Assembly: GCA_004173355.1 (NCBI GenBank)
Contig: SEAD01000004.1
Coordinates: 1-64,000, forward strand
Direction: 5' to 3'
DNA length: 64,000 bases
Source of the DNA: Chitinophagaceae bacterium
Lineage (GTDB): Bacteria > Bacteroidota > Bacteroidia > Chitinophagales > Chitinophagaceae
Below, in pieces: positions 25,301-32,925 of this stretch (position 1 is the first letter of the stretch; the number at the start of each line of letters is the position of its first letter). The position numbers and the translations under genes were made by a program. Below the pieces are notes generated by a model. That model did no database searches. It was not told the origin of the DNA and saw nothing but the letters and a program-made list of their open reading frames with translations.

Positions 25301-25452
25301 TAACGGGCAGCAACTTCATCCTGCAAACGCCTTACAAAGGTTATGATCCGCAATCGACGGCTTATGGTTCGGGGTATAACGTATATGGGTTTACCGGTAG
25401 TAATATACCCAACTACAGTTCGGTAATCTTTTCGTTAAACGCAACATTCTAA
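22327..25452 (+). CDS. SusC/RagA family TonB-linked outer membrane transporter
   Basis: The chosen start (ATG 22327) gives about 1,041 residues with a signal peptide MGRTRHLLHLLFWLFALPLTLAAQ; an upstream in-frame ATG at 22192 only adds unlikely sequence. After the signal comes a CarboxypepD_reg-like domain (REVSGTITNSKGEPVPSATV), then the TonB-dependent plug (GKVSGVNINSTGGAPGAGTDI ... PLIIVDGMPVDN, SISVLKGAGATALYG) and a 22-strand barrel. SusC proteins import glycans or peptides with a SusD lid and energy from TonB. SusD is the next gene (10 bases later). No degradative enzyme is nearby, so the substrate is unknown. Confidence 0.93.
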   Translation: MGRTRHLLHLLFWLFALPLTLAAQTREVSGTITNSKGEPVPSATVQQKGTGNSVAASAQGRYSITVSGANIVLLISSAGFTSTEFPIGDAASYDFQLTESGSLSEVVVTGAFGVKQRKKTLGYNVQEVNSAELAKGKENSFINALQGKVSGVNINSTGGAPGAGTDIVIRGISSLNPGANNQPLIIVDGMPVDNSTVVGSLMPSAGSNGNQAGSRDQFATANRGLDINPDDIESISVLKGAGATALYGLQAANGVIIITTKKGAAGKMVVSASSSASIDFLTKYPEIQKKYREGQGGRINIAQTGLLGTRFQTFGPAISAQDHVYENFRDAFDNGARYNNSISVQGGNGKSTYYTSFSSLNQKGMIPTTKFNRYTFKLAGSTQVTDRFQVLGSATLTSSRNVQPSAGDKGIMTALSYHTTTVDVRDYIRPDGTINSYAGSTIDNPLYVARFSQLQSNLFRFVGNMGFSWNILNGLKFDYKIGGDFYGDNRTRIVPGPIFPGAVALDLAAATGGYIAEDRVSFRDVTSNAFLTYNNKINEDFDYSVLVGNTIQNTYTDLISARGEGFSSPNFFDLSNTANLYNNRVTTRRRYAGIFGTAKIGFRNALYLELSGRNDYSSTLPPGNNSFFYPATSLSYVFTDLHKISGSVLNYGKLRASYAQVGKDASPYSDRVYYYPASGFPFNGVGGIRRGGTYADFSLLPEKQKSIELGTELHFLASRITLDLSVYQSKNVDQILSVPISYASGYFNYLTNSGSIRNRGVEVELGGSPVKTEALTWTATINWSMNRSKVLSIKEGITEVPFYNEGRVSNKLVVGGSAGDMYGVAYQRNDDGQLIINDNTASAQYGRPLVTPSAANLWVKVGNAIPDWLGSLNNSVTYKGFNLSFLLEVKKGGDMMDVTMRNSIRNGVLKITENRYQQIVFQGVKATDGRPNDIPTILDENYYRDADVFNNIADVIVQDASWVRLRNVSIGYELPRKWLSAQKVVKSANLSVTGSNFILQTPYKGYDPQSTAYGSGYNVYGFTGSNIPNYSSVIFSLNATF

Positions 25453-25462
25453 ATTACCAAGC

Positions 25463-26920
25463 ATGAAAAAATATTCAGTCAACCTCGTTTTTATAGCCTT
25501 CCTGCTGGCAGCGGCAACGGGTTGTAAAAAATATGTGGAGAACGGGATCAATGTCAATCCCAATGCATCCAGCCAGCCAACACTGAAAACCCTGTTACCG
25601 GCAATTGAGGATGCAACAGCCACAAACCATTACAGTGTGGCGTTCACTACTTCGCTGTTTGCCCAGCAGATGGCAGCTTATACCTCGGCTGCGATCAATG
25701 ACGACCGCCAGCAGAACGTGCGGATGAGTGCATTCTACAACCTTTACCAGAACGGGATGACCAATGCAAAACTGCTGATCGACCTCGCCAATGCACAGGG
25801 GTCGAACCATTACGCAGCGATGGGCAAAGTACTGCTGGTATTCAACCTGATGCTTGCCACCGATGTGTACGGTGAAGTGCCTTTCAGCCAGGCTTTCCAG
25901 GCGCCCGCAATTATTTATCCTGCATATGACCAGCAGGCGGATCTCTACCCGCTGATGCATACTTTCCTTGACGAAGCCATTGCGCAGGCAACTGCACCAC
26001 TGACCGGGATTGTGACACCGGCCGGCGATGATCTTATTTTTGCGGGAGTGATGGCATCCTGGGTGGAAACGGCCTGGTTCCTGAAAGCGCGGCTGTATAT
26101 GCATACCACTAAAAAAGGTGCAGCCACAGCGGCCAACAGTGCACTTACTGCACTGGCCAATGCATTCAAACCGGCTTCAAAGGATTTCCAGCTGGTGTAC
26201 AATACGCGAAACCTGAATCCATGGAACGCAAATATTGCGAAACGATTCAAAACGGGTAACCTTTTCATGACTCCGTCAAAACGTTTTACTGATGTGATGA
26301 ACGGCACGGCGTATCCCGGGCTCGTCGATCCGCGCATCAGCCGGATGATGGACAAAAAAGGGAATGCGAATTATGTCGGTATGCCAAACGGAACAGGGGC
26401 CGGCAACAACGTTGACCTCACGGAAGAGACTTACTATGGCAAGGATGTGACACCTTTATTCATGGCCACCTATTCCGAACAGAAACTGATGGAGGCCGAA
26501 GCCAGGTTCCTTGCCAATGGCGGTACGATAAGTACGGTTGGTTCTACCCAGGAAGCATACGATGCATACCTGGCGGGCATCGTGGCACATATGACCAAAC
26601 TCGGTGTGGATGGGGCGGCACAGACTGCTTATCTCTCCAATCCGCTGGTGGCGGTGACACCGGCCGGGCTTACCCTCGAGCTGATCATGAAAGAAAAACA
26701 GACTGCACTGTACCTGCATCCCGAAGCATGGGTGGATGTACGCAGGTATGATTACAACCCGGCCATCTTCCGGGGTATGGCATTACCGGCAAACCACTGG
26801 ACGGATATGGGCGGACAATTCATCCGTCGCTCCGGTCTTCCGGCTGATGAACTCAGCCGTAACCCGAATGCCGCCGCAACGGCGAAACCGACGTTTGAAA
26901 AAGTATGGTGGGACCAGTAA
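25463..26920 (+). CDS. SusD/RagB family surface lipoprotein (SusD-like_2 type)
   Basis: The 485-residue lipoprotein has a lipobox Cys at about residue 21 (AAATGCKKY), followed by NPNASSQPTLKTLLPA, typical of the SusD-like_2 branch. TPR-like helices include NLYQNGMTNAKLLIDLANAQGSNHYAAMGKVLLVFNLMLATDVYGEVPFSQAF, and the C-terminus has LELIMKEKQTALYLHPEAWVDVRRYDYN, the family hallmark. It would form a lid on the SusC barrel and capture ligand at the cell surface. A third lipoprotein follows 26 bases later, probably in the same operon. Confidence 0.92.
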   Translation: MKKYSVNLVFIAFLLAAATGCKKYVENGINVNPNASSQPTLKTLLPAIEDATATNHYSVAFTTSLFAQQMAAYTSAAINDDRQQNVRMSAFYNLYQNGMTNAKLLIDLANAQGSNHYAAMGKVLLVFNLMLATDVYGEVPFSQAFQAPAIIYPAYDQQADLYPLMHTFLDEAIAQATAPLTGIVTPAGDDLIFAGVMASWVETAWFLKARLYMHTTKKGAATAANSALTALANAFKPASKDFQLVYNTRNLNPWNANIAKRFKTGNLFMTPSKRFTDVMNGTAYPGLVDPRISRMMDKKGNANYVGMPNGTGAGNNVDLTEETYYGKDVTPLFMATYSEQKLMEAEARFLANGGTISTVGSTQEAYDAYLAGIVAHMTKLGVDGAAQTAYLSNPLVAVTPAGLTLELIMKEKQTALYLHPEAWVDVRRYDYNPAIFRGMALPANHWTDMGGQFIRRSGLPADELSRNPNAAATAKPTFEKVWWDQ

Positions 26921-26946
26921 TCCACTTCAAACCAAAAATATTCAAC

Positions 26947-27396
26947 ATGAAAAAATTAATGTTCGTCCTTCTATCCGCCGCCATACTGCTGGCCTGCACA
27001 AAGGAAAAAGATTTTATTGATGACAACTCCGATCCAACCGGTGTGGGATATCGCCCGGTATCAACCAATACCCTGTATGATGTGGGGCGTACGGGTAACC
27101 CTGCGCTGAACAACGGTGTGTATGCGGTTGGGGCCACGGCGAAAACGGAAATCCAGTTTTTCAGTGAAAGCCCGGTCCAGGAAATCAACCTGTATACAAC
27201 CATCAGCGCGGTGCGCACCTTGGCACAGACTATCCCGTATGCACCGGCGTTCTCCAGTTTCAAGGGCGCCGATACCCTGCTGGTGAGTTATGTGGTGCCT
27301 ACGTTACCATCCGGCACTTCCGTCAAACTGGACTATGAAATCAAAAACCAGAATACACTGACCCTCACCAAAACCGCTACCATCAAGGTGCAGTAA
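26947..27396 (+). CDS. Putative lipoprotein, third gene of the first SusC/SusD locus
   Basis: From ATG 26947 the protein has 149 residues (an in-frame ATG 42 bases upstream lacks support). MKKLMFVLLSAAILLACTKEKDF has a lipobox Cys at 17. The rest is a single beta-rich domain (EIQFFSESPVQEINLYTTI, TLLVSYVVPTLPSGTSVKLDYEIKNQNTLTLTKTATIKV), Ig-like in pattern. I do not recognise a named family. By position it is comparable to SusE/SusF-type accessory lipoproteins, which bind ligand next to SusD; this is inferred from context only. A strong terminator closes the operon. Confidence 0.7.
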   Translation: MKKLMFVLLSAAILLACTKEKDFIDDNSDPTGVGYRPVSTNTLYDVGRTGNPALNNGVYAVGATAKTEIQFFSESPVQEINLYTTISAVRTLAQTIPYAPAFSSFKGADTLLVSYVVPTLPSGTSVKLDYEIKNQNTLTLTKTATIKVQ

Positions 27397-27418
27397 GGAA
27401 AGGCAGGAATTAATAGAT

Positions 27419-27450
27419 GGCCTTCCGGAGCTGATCCGGAAGGCCTTTTT
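27419..27450 (+). terminator. Rho-independent terminator of the first SusC/SusD operon
   Basis: Perfect 11-bp stem GGCCTTCCGGA/TCCGGAAGGCC, 5-base loop, five T. It ends 87 bases before the convergent deaminase stop. Confidence 0.9.
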
Positions 27451-27536
27451 GTGCTGTCTGCAAAGCATGCTGACAACAGCAGCGCCAGGAGAATGGTGCA
27501 TTCGCAGGTCCTGACACGACGCTTTATCAAAAACCC

Positions 27537-27974
27537 TCAGCGACGGCTCCGGAAAAACTCCTTCATCAATGAGGCACATTCGGTTTCGAGGATACCGGAC
27601 ACCAGTTCCGAACGGGGATGGAAAGGCGAGTTAGTCCCGGTGGTTTTTTTATAACCGTTTTTTTCATCGGCTGCGCCGAAAACGATCCGGCCGAGTTTGC
27701 CCCAGTAAATAGCTCCTGCACACATCAGGCAGGGCTCAATTGTCACATAGAGGGTGGCTTCGGGGAGGTATTTACTGCCCAGGTGGTTAAACGCAGAAGT
27801 CAGCGCGATCATTTCCGCATGGGCTGTGGGGTCTTTCAGGCGCTCGGTCATATTCCGCCCGCGCGCAACCACCTGTTTATTGATAACGACTACGGCACCG
27901 ATCGGGATTTCCTCCTCTTCAAAGGCCAGTTCCGCTTCTTTCAGAGCAAGGCGCATAAAATGTTCATCTGTCAT
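27537..27974 (-). CDS. tadA: Nucleoside deaminase, probable tRNA-specific adenosine deaminase
   Basis: The 145-residue (from MTDEHFMRLAL) zinc deaminase has the HAE motif (TAHAEM) and PCLMCAGA, which hold the catalytic Glu and the zinc ligands. TadA converts adenosine 34 to inosine in tRNA-Arg(ACG), in the cytoplasm. An earlier in-frame ATG at 28020-28022 would add 16 residues without family support. The IPIGAVVV and SPFHPRSEL stretches fit TadA better than guanine or cytosine deaminases, but a general nucleoside deaminase cannot be excluded. Confidence 0.85.
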   Translation of the reverse strand: MTDEHFMRLALKEAELAFEEEEIPIGAVVVINKQVVARGRNMTERLKDPTAHAEMIALTSAFNHLGSKYLPEATLYVTIEPCLMCAGAIYWGKLGRIVFGAADEKNGYKKTTGTNSPFHPRSELVSGILETECASLMKEFFRSRR

Positions 27975-28075
27975 CGGCCTGAAATTAGCGATTTTACCCT
28001 GACCGCTTTTCCATGATGGCATGATATTTTGGAAGTTGACAGGGTAAGTACATTAATCATCTAAAAAATACTTTT

Positions 28076-28300
28076 ATGAGTAAATTACTAATAGGATTTT
28101 CCGTGGGACTGCTCACCGGGCTGCTCTTTGCCCCGGCAAAAGGTTCAGAAACACGCGATACCATTGCCCGCCGCGGCCGGGATATAAAGGATAAATTCAA
28201 TGATCTCGTGGATACGTTCAGCGACAAGATCGATGAACTGCAGACCGAGTCGGAAGTATATGCGGATCGCCAGAGGGCGCATATCCGTGCAGAGATTTAA
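28076..28300 (+). CDS. YtxH domain-containing small membrane protein
   Basis: The 74-residue protein opens with MSKLLIGFSVGLLTGLLFAPAKGSETRDTIA, the glycine-rich membrane segment and (L/A)FAPxxGxExR motif of YtxH proteins. A charged helix follows (DIKDKFNDLVDTFSDKIDELQTES). Family members are often stress-linked and have no known activity. It is a monocistronic unit with its own terminator. Confidence 0.87.
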   Translation: MSKLLIGFSVGLLTGLLFAPAKGSETRDTIARRGRDIKDKFNDLVDTFSDKIDELQTESEVYADRQRAHIRAEI

Positions 28301-28329
28301 CGTTCCCTGCTTTTATTGACATTGTGTTA

Positions 28330-28354
28330 AGACACCATAAGGGTGTCTTTTTTT
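28330..28354 (+). terminator. Rho-independent terminator after the YtxH gene
   Basis: Stem AGACACC/GGTGTCT (7 bp), 5-base loop, seven T. Confidence 0.85.
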
Positions 28355-28367
28355 ATGTATTGCCGGT

Positions 28368-28534
28368 AAGGGGGACCTGGCAAGGGAGATACGGCGAAGG
28401 AGATCCGGCAAGGGAAATCCGTTATGGGAGATCCGGCGAGGGAGATCTGTTAAGGGAGATCCGGTGAGGGAGATCCGTCAAGGGAAATCTGTTATGGGAG
28501 ATCCGGCGCGGAGGTCCGTCAATAGAGATCCTGC
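28368..28534. repeat. Tandem array of twelve 14-bp units (consensus AAGGGAGATCCGGC)
   Basis: The array has twelve units in head-to-tail register with a 14-bp period (one unit of 13). Units 4-5 (AAGGGAAATCCGTT, ATGGGAGATCCGGC) recur as units 9-10, giving a 70-bp higher-order repeat. It lies in the 308-bp gap between the YtxH terminator and the terminator of the minus-strand small protein. No coding frame covers it. Confidence 0.9.
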
Positions 28535-28539
28535 ATAAA

Positions 28540-28564
28540 AAAGCCCCTGGTTAACAGGGGCTTT
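28540..28564 (-). terminator. Rho-independent terminator of the minus-strand small membrane protein gene
   Basis: Ten-bp stem AAAGCCCCTG/CAGGGGCTTT, 5-base loop. On the minus strand it runs on into further T. It lies 45 bases past the stop of the gene at 28609-28944. Confidence 0.85.
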
Positions 28565-28608
28565 CAGCCTTGGAAAGGCGATATAGTGACAATGTAAAAA
28601 AAGGCTGC

Positions 28609-28944
28609 TTACAGGATCAGGATCAGCAACAGGATGATGATAATGATCGCACCAACTGAGAGGTATACACCGCCGCGCATTGCTTTGGCTTCCCTGTTCA
28701 TTTCCTTCAGTTCCTTCTTCATCGATTTCCTTTCTGACCTGGTCAGCGTCGACTTGTCGGTCGCCTTGATCTCTTCAGCGCGGAGGCGGATCACTTCGAG
28801 GCGGGCAGCTTTCTGCTCATCGCTCATCGTGTTGGTTGTTTTTGCCTTGCCCTTGAAAATCGGGTCAATGACCGATGCGTGCGAACTGACAACGGTCAGT
28901 GTGAGAAGGAGGCTTAAGAATGCTACACTCAGTTTTGCTTTCAT
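28609..28944 (-). CDS. Small exported protein with C-terminal membrane anchor
   Basis: This 111-residue protein has a signal peptide (1-23, ending SSHAS), then a highly charged helix (TMSDEQKAARLEVIRLRAEEIKA ... TLTRSERKSMKKELKEMNREAKA) and a C-terminal hydrophobic segment GGVYLSVGAIIIIILLLILIL. The same arrangement and the GGVYLSVGAIIII tail occur in short proteins widespread in Bacteroidota. They have no assigned function and are sometimes misnamed seryl-tRNA synthetase because of the coiled coil. It is a single-gene unit with its own terminator. Confidence 0.82.
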   Translation of the reverse strand: MKAKLSVAFLSLLLTLTVVSSHASVIDPIFKGKAKTTNTMSDEQKAARLEVIRLRAEEIKATDKSTLTRSERKSMKKELKEMNREAKAMRGGVYLSVGAIIIIILLLILIL

Positions 28945-29118
28945 GATGTTGTATTTAGATTAACTGAATTTACAAAAACTTATCCATTAGAGAAAACCCG
29001 CTGCTGACGTGCATGGATAAGTCAGCACTCCCGGAAAGTGGGGTTTAAATTCCTCATTTCTGTCCGGCCGGGTTAAACGACACGAATGGATTAAATTGGA
29101 AGTGCTTAAACTAACGAT

Positions 29119-30495
29119 ATGGAAGACCTTCACGCGCAGCTGGCTGCCTGCCGCCAATTTTACCGGTCCGGCGTTACCCGTCCGTATGAATACCGGATTG
29201 ACCAGCTGAAACGATTGCGCAAGTCATTACTGGATCACGAAGAACAGATTTACGCAGCCCTTCACAGCGACCTCCGGAAAGGCAAAGAAGAGGTATGGGT
29301 GACCGAGACCGGGTTTACGCTGACCGGGCTGAACCATACTATCCGTCACCTGAAAAAATGGATGAAACCCGTCCGCAAGACAACCAACCTGCTCAATCTC
29401 CCTTCCCGCAGCCATGTGTATCGTGAGCCACTGGGTACTGTACTGATTATTTCACCATGGAATTATCCGCTGCAGTTGCTGCTCACCCCGCTCGCCGGTG
29501 CGCTTGCCGCGGGTAATACAGTGGTGCTCAAACCCAGCGAATTTGCACCGGCTACCAGTGCGGTCATGCGATCGGTTATCGGTGCCGCCTTCCGTCCGGA
29601 AGAAGTGCTCTTCGTTGAAGGTGATGGCGCAACGGTTATCCCGGCCATGCTCGATCAATTTGTATTCGATCATATTTTTTATACCGGCAGTACCGCGGTC
29701 GGCAGGATCATTTACCAGGCGGCGGCAAAAAACCTGGTACCCGTCACGCTCGAGCTGGGTGGTAAGAGTCCCTGCTTGATCGAGGAAGATGCTGATATCA
29801 GCGTAGCGGCAAAACGGATCATGATGACCAAGTTTTCCAACGCAGGGCAGATGTGTGTGGCCCCGGATTATGTGCTGGTGCATCATTCGAGGATGGACGC
29901 ATTTGTGGACGCCTGTAAAAAAGCGCTGCTGCAGTTTTTTGGCAATGATGCTGCCGCGAGTGCTGAATACGGACGGATTATCAACCACCGTCAGTTTGAC
30001 CGGCTGGCTGCATACCTCCCCGAAGGCAGGGTGCTGGCCGGGGGACACACGGACCGTGCGCAATTGTATATCGCGCCAACCCTGCTGACGGATATCCGGC
30101 CGGATGCGAAGCTGATGCAGGAAGAGATTTTTGGTCCCCTGCTGCCGTTGATCCCATTTTCCCGGAGGGAGGAAGCCGAAGCGATCATTGACCTGCATCC
30201 CAATCCGCTTGCTTTCTACCTGTTCACGTCTTCTTCCGCAAGTGAAAAATACTGGATCGGGAAACTGCCATTCGGCGGTGGTTGTGTCAACAATGCCGCG
30301 CTGCACCTGACCAACCAGCGGTTGCCATTCGGTGGCCGTGGCGCCAGCGGGATCGGACGTTACCATGGTCCGTACTCCTTCCTTACATTTACCCACGAGA
30401 AGGCAGTGATGAAAACACCGACCTGGTTTGACCCCGCGATAAAATACCCTCCGTTCGCGGGGAAGCTGAATTTGTTCAGGCGTTTGATCCGCTAA
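29119..30495 (+). CDS. Aldehyde dehydrogenase (class 3-like)
   Basis: The 458-residue NAD(P)-dependent enzyme oxidises aldehydes to acids. Its active-site residues are in place: Asn115 in SPWNYP, Lys138 in VLKPSE, Glu212 in LELGGKSP and the nucleophile Cys246 in NAGQMCVAPDY. The C-terminus (FTHEKAVMKTPTWFDPAIKYPPF ... FRRL) matches the class 3 fatty-aldehyde/coniferyl aldehyde branch, which lacks the longer tail of class 1/2 enzymes. A -7-like TAAATTGG lies at 29092-29099. The glutathione peroxidase gene follows 28 bases later; both would remove lipid-peroxidation products. Confidence 0.93.
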   Translation: MEDLHAQLAACRQFYRSGVTRPYEYRIDQLKRLRKSLLDHEEQIYAALHSDLRKGKEEVWVTETGFTLTGLNHTIRHLKKWMKPVRKTTNLLNLPSRSHVYREPLGTVLIISPWNYPLQLLLTPLAGALAAGNTVVLKPSEFAPATSAVMRSVIGAAFRPEEVLFVEGDGATVIPAMLDQFVFDHIFYTGSTAVGRIIYQAAAKNLVPVTLELGGKSPCLIEEDADISVAAKRIMMTKFSNAGQMCVAPDYVLVHHSRMDAFVDACKKALLQFFGNDAAASAEYGRIINHRQFDRLAAYLPEGRVLAGGHTDRAQLYIAPTLLTDIRPDAKLMQEEIFGPLLPLIPFSRREEAEAIIDLHPNPLAFYLFTSSSASEKYWIGKLPFGGGCVNNAALHLTNQRLPFGGRGASGIGRYHGPYSFLTFTHEKAVMKTPTWFDPAIKYPPFAGKLNLFRRLIR

Positions 30496-30523
30496 ACGTA
30501 ATTTCGTTTTTTAAAATACAGGC

Positions 30524-31120
30524 ATGGATACCAGGCAGAAAATAATGAAAGCACTTTATCCTGTCGTGATGTTTGTAAGCAGGTTAACCGGTAAAAATTT
30601 CAGGACCATGGAAAATGATAATGGCGCAACAGCAGGTAGTTCATTGTATAATTTATCCGTGCAACTCAATGACGGATCGGAACTGAGGCTGGAAAAATTA
30701 CAGGGTAAAAAAATCCTGCTGGTCAATACCGCCAGCAACTGCGGTTATACCGGTCAGTACGATGAGCTGCAGAAACTGTACAAACAATTTGAAAGCAGCC
30801 TTGTGATCATTGCCTTTCCTGCCAACGATTTCAAGGAACAGGAGAAAGGGGATGATGCACAGATCGCGGAATTCTGCCGGGTCAACTACGGGGTTACATT
30901 CCCGCTTGCGAAAAAAAGTACAGTGATCCGCTCGCCAAAGCAGAACGCGATATTCCAATGGCTGAGTACTGCCGGACTGAATGGGTGGAACAACCAGGAA
31001 CCAACCTGGAATTTTTCAAAATACCTCGTGGACGAGAACGGCACTCTGGTGAAATATTTTGACCCGGGGGTATCTCCCTTGTCGAAAGAAGTAGTGCAGG
31101 CCATCGCCCAGCCCCTTTAA
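30524..31120 (+). CDS. Glutathione peroxidase-family thiol peroxidase
   Basis: The 198-residue protein has the Cys version of the active site: VNTASNCGYTGQYDELQ with Cys73, and WNF with Trp162-Asn163. The expected catalytic Gln in the FPxNQF motif is Asp102 here (FPANDFKEQE). An N-terminal hydrophobic stretch (about 9-23) may tether it to the membrane. Bacterial Cys-type members usually use thioredoxin instead of glutathione. It reduces hydroperoxides. Its stop overlaps the end of the convergent MutS-like gene by 4 bases. It is probably cotranscribed with the aldehyde dehydrogenase. Confidence 0.9.
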   Translation: MDTRQKIMKALYPVVMFVSRLTGKNFRTMENDNGATAGSSLYNLSVQLNDGSELRLEKLQGKKILLVNTASNCGYTGQYDELQKLYKQFESSLVIIAFPANDFKEQEKGDDAQIAEFCRVNYGVTFPLAKKSTVIRSPKQNAIFQWLSTAGLNGWNNQEPTWNFSKYLVDENGTLVKYFDPGVSPLSKEVVQAIAQPL

Positions 31121-32916
31121 TCAATCACTCCCATTTTTTTCATCAGGAAGGATGCGCTGAGGCGTGAACATACACCGGGTTTGAGTTTGTAGTCAAACAG
31201 CAGTTCGTCGTTCACGATCTCCGATTCAAAACACTGGTTGCCGATATAGCCGGGGTATACCCCCTTGAGTTCGGACACGGTGAGGTCATGCGTGGCGATG
31301 ATACCGGTTGCTTTTGCTTCCACCAGTTTATTGATCAGCCCGATAGTGCCGCTATGTTTATCATTGCTGTTGGTTCCCCGGAGGATTTCATCCAGGATCA
31401 CAAATGTCTTTTTCCCTTCTTCCAGTTCGGTGATGATTGCCCGCAGGCGTTTCAGTTCCGCGTAAAAAAACGATTCGCTGTCCTGCAATGAATCGGTGAT
31501 ACGCATGCTGACATGTACGCTGTAGGGATAAAAGGCCAGTTCGCCGGCACAGACCCTGCTTCCCGCGCGGGCCAGTACGAGATTGATCCCGACTGTGCGG
31601 AGGAATGTGCTTTTACCCGACATGTTTGAACCGGTCAGTATAACAAAACGTTCATCGTGGAAAGAAAGGCTGTTATAAATCCTTTTCCCGGGTGCGATCA
31701 GCGGATGACCCATCTCCCGGCATTCGAGCGTTTCGGTAGCGGACAGCGAAGGGATGCAGAAATCGGGATTGTTGAAGGAGAGATTGGCAAAGCTGTTCAG
31801 CGCTTCCACTTCACCCAGCAGTTCGAGCCACTGGTATACATTCCCGCCCTCCCGCGCTTTCCATTTTTCCAGGAAAAAAAGAATATGTACATGGAAGAGG
31901 AAAAGACCATTGAGCAACATACTCACCACAAGGTTGACGATCGTTTCGAGGTAATTGAACAGTGAAGCAAGCTGGCCGAGTGAGGCCGATGCGGTGCGTC
32001 CGTTTGCTGATGAAAGGTCACGTTGCAGGCGCTGCAGCAGGGGTGAATCAAACTTCTCATTTTCCACCTGGCTAAGCTGTCCGCTGTATTGCTGCAGGAT
32101 ATTATTAACCGAAGTGGACACGGAAAGGTGTCGGCTGATTTTACCGCCAAAGGCCGCAGCTGCCGCGAGGTTCAGCACAAAGAGGGTGTAGAAATTATTG
32201 AGCGACCGGTCTGTTTCCGTCAGCAGGTAATGGGTTAAAAAACCCAGTGTGGCGACCGGCAGCAGCCAGAGCAGGTAATACAACGTTTTGTTGGTGAAGG
32301 ATGCGGGTGATTTCAGCCAGGCGTCGAGTTGTTTCATTTCGCGGGTGCGGGTATCGAGCAGCAGGCCATGTCCCTGCAGGTGTTGCCTGAACTGCAGTTT
32401 ACCTTTCAATTCTTCAATGGCTTCCTGCCGTTCGCTGATAGCACTGGTGCCTGGACTTAACAGGGAGGTGGCGAGGGCCTGTTTCCCGAACGAAGTGCTG
32501 CAACGGTTCAGATAAGGAAAAAGACCTGCATCCCCGAAGAGATCGAGGTCATAGGAGTAGTTGTGATGCGGATCTGTATACTCTTTGCCGGCAGCATAGT
32601 TTGAATTGCCTGTTTCGAGGAAACGGATTTCATCGAGGTTGATTTTCACCAATGCCTGGTAAAAACCGGTCTGGCGCTGGAGCCGGTCGTACAACCGGAT
32701 CAGGAACACAAATCCACCAAGCAGCACAAGTGTGGCCAGGATAAGCAGTGTGTGACCCGTCACGAAGGAGCGGTATCCGAGGTAAATAAACAGGACGAAT
32801 AAAACGAGCCGGAACAAGCTCAGCCATCCAAGCCGTGTTTTGAGTGAAGACGCGCGCAGGCGGTAGTTGCCGGCCAGCGAAGTGTAGGCCTGTATGGCCG
32901 CATCCTGTGTGTTCAT
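31117..32916 (-). CDS. Membrane-associated MutS-like ATPase
   Basis: This 599-residue protein has only the C-terminal half of MutS: a helical core and the ATPase domain with Walker A GSNMSGKST (429-437), Walker B FVILDEILRGT (505-515) and ATHD (541-544). The mismatch-binding and connector domains are missing. In their place are hydrophobic segments predicted to span the membrane (about 33-50, 54-74, 211-231, 238-258 and a weaker one at 325-350). Such proteins are common in Bacteroidota and annotated MutS, but a membrane location makes mismatch repair unlikely. The real role is unknown. It lies 9 bases downstream of dusB, in the same direction. Confidence 0.85.
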   Translation of the reverse strand: MNTQDAAIQAYTSLAGNYRLRASSLKTRLGWLSLFRLVLFVLFIYLGYRSFVTGHTLLILATLVLLGGFVFLIRLYDRLQRQTGFYQALVKINLDEIRFLETGNSNYAAGKEYTDPHHNYSYDLDLFGDAGLFPYLNRCSTSFGKQALATSLLSPGTSAISERQEAIEELKGKLQFRQHLQGHGLLLDTRTREMKQLDAWLKSPASFTNKTLYYLLWLLPVATLGFLTHYLLTETDRSLNNFYTLFVLNLAAAAAFGGKISRHLSVSTSVNNILQQYSGQLSQVENEKFDSPLLQRLQRDLSSANGRTASASLGQLASLFNYLETIVNLVVSMLLNGLFLFHVHILFFLEKWKAREGGNVYQWLELLGEVEALNSFANLSFNNPDFCIPSLSATETLECREMGHPLIAPGKRIYNSLSFHDERFVILTGSNMSGKSTFLRTVGINLVLARAGSRVCAGELAFYPYSVHVSMRITDSLQDSESFFYAELKRLRAIITELEEGKKTFVILDEILRGTNSNDKHSGTIGLINKLVEAKATGIIATHDLTVSELKGVYPGYIGNQCFESEIVNDELLFDYKLKPGVCSRLSASFLMKKMGVID

Positions 32917-32925
32917 GTAATCAGC

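Noticed and set aside
28368-28534. Possible CRISPR array
   Set aside because: Units are 14 bp, directly adjacent and without spacers, and no cas gene is near.
29025-29075. A tRNA-like T-arm (GGGTTTAAATTCC)
   Set aside because: The loop is 8 bases and there is no matching acceptor stem, anticodon arm or CCA end.
29452-30396. A 314-codon minus-strand frame opposite the aldehyde dehydrogenase
   Set aside because: The sense strand has all catalytic residues. The antisense frame is rich in His/Arg/Gln without a recognisable fold.
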